Shown here in pieces: positions 31,409-31,423 of a DNA stretch of 31,423 nt; within the stretch, counting starts at the first letter, position 1, and each line of letters starts with the position of its first letter. The DNA lies in NCBI GenBank assembly GCA_002471375.1, contig DKPV01000017.1:6962-38384 (forward strand). Reading direction: 5' to 3'. The notes beneath the pieces are model-generated. The model was given only the letters and a program-made list of their open reading frames with translations. It had not been told where the DNA came from and did not search any database. The translations under genes and the position numbers were made by a program. This DNA is from Flavobacteriales bacterium UBA7325. Lineage in GTDB: Bacteria; Bacteroidota; Bacteroidia; Flavobacteriales_D; Crocinitomicaceae.

Positions 31409-31423
31409 CAGCCGCTTTGAACG

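Overview
The window looks like chromosomal DNA of a marine or freshwater Bacteroidota, most likely order Flavobacteriales (perhaps Crocinitomicaceae-like; the family is a guess). The signs are low G+C, four secreted proteins ending in type IX secretion system (T9SS) sorting domains, putative promoters of the Bacteroidota form TTG-N17-23-TAnnTTTG with few Shine-Dalgarno sites, and a menaquinone pathway. I see no integrase, insertion sequence, CRISPR array, tRNA or phage gene. Every stretch between genes is under 300 bp.

Layout. 1-171 is the 3' end of a plus-strand gene whose product ends in ten tandem [ST]xPx[RK] pentapeptides, followed by a strong terminator. 354-704 (minus) is a small exported or anchored protein with its own terminator. 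911-3215 (plus) holds a type B T9SS surface protein and a GNAT acetyltransferase. 3212-11036 (minus) is a tightly packed block read right to left: nitronate monooxygenase-like flavoenzyme, catalytic M16 peptidase, non-catalytic M16 partner, an 1095-residue type B T9SS protein with fibronectin-like repeats, and a family 9 glycosyltransferase. 11126-18560 (plus) holds a 1191-residue DUF7948/SBBP/PKD type B T9SS protein, an M42 aminopeptidase, a type A T9SS protein with an Omp28-like CxxC domain, a strong terminator and a small membrane protein. 18569-20385 (minus) is a three-gene unit: c-type cytochrome lipoprotein, CaiB-type CoA-transferase and GNAT acetyltransferase. 20470-22578 (plus) is tex. 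22589-26091 (minus) is menA, menC and a polytopic membrane protein of GT-C look, with touching or overlapping genes. Divergent from it, 26201-27638 (plus) pairs a second nitronate monooxygenase-like enzyme with a hotdog-fold DUF4442 protein. 27720-30325 (plus) is a compact operon: rhodanese, PopT/DUF368 polyprenyl-phosphate transporter, aroE and an AlbA_2 protein. 30369-30935 encodes a four-helix membrane protein with a striking tyrosine/serine-rich loop. 31039-31254 encodes a 71-residue lysine-tailed protein with a strong terminator. The window ends just after a strong promoter preceded by A/T-rich DNA, of the sort that drives ribosomal RNA operons in this phylum.

Together the genes describe ordinary chromosomal functions (menaquinone, shikimate, undecaprenyl-phosphate recycling, transcription accessory factor) interleaved with cell-surface proteins exported by T9SS. 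I found no clear new defence or mobile system. The features most worth a second look are the pentapeptide-repeat tail at the left edge, the Tyr/Ser-rich membrane protein, the unknown membrane protein coupled to menA-menC, the pairing of a GT9 enzyme with a T9SS adhesin, and several promoter elements lying only four bases from start codons.
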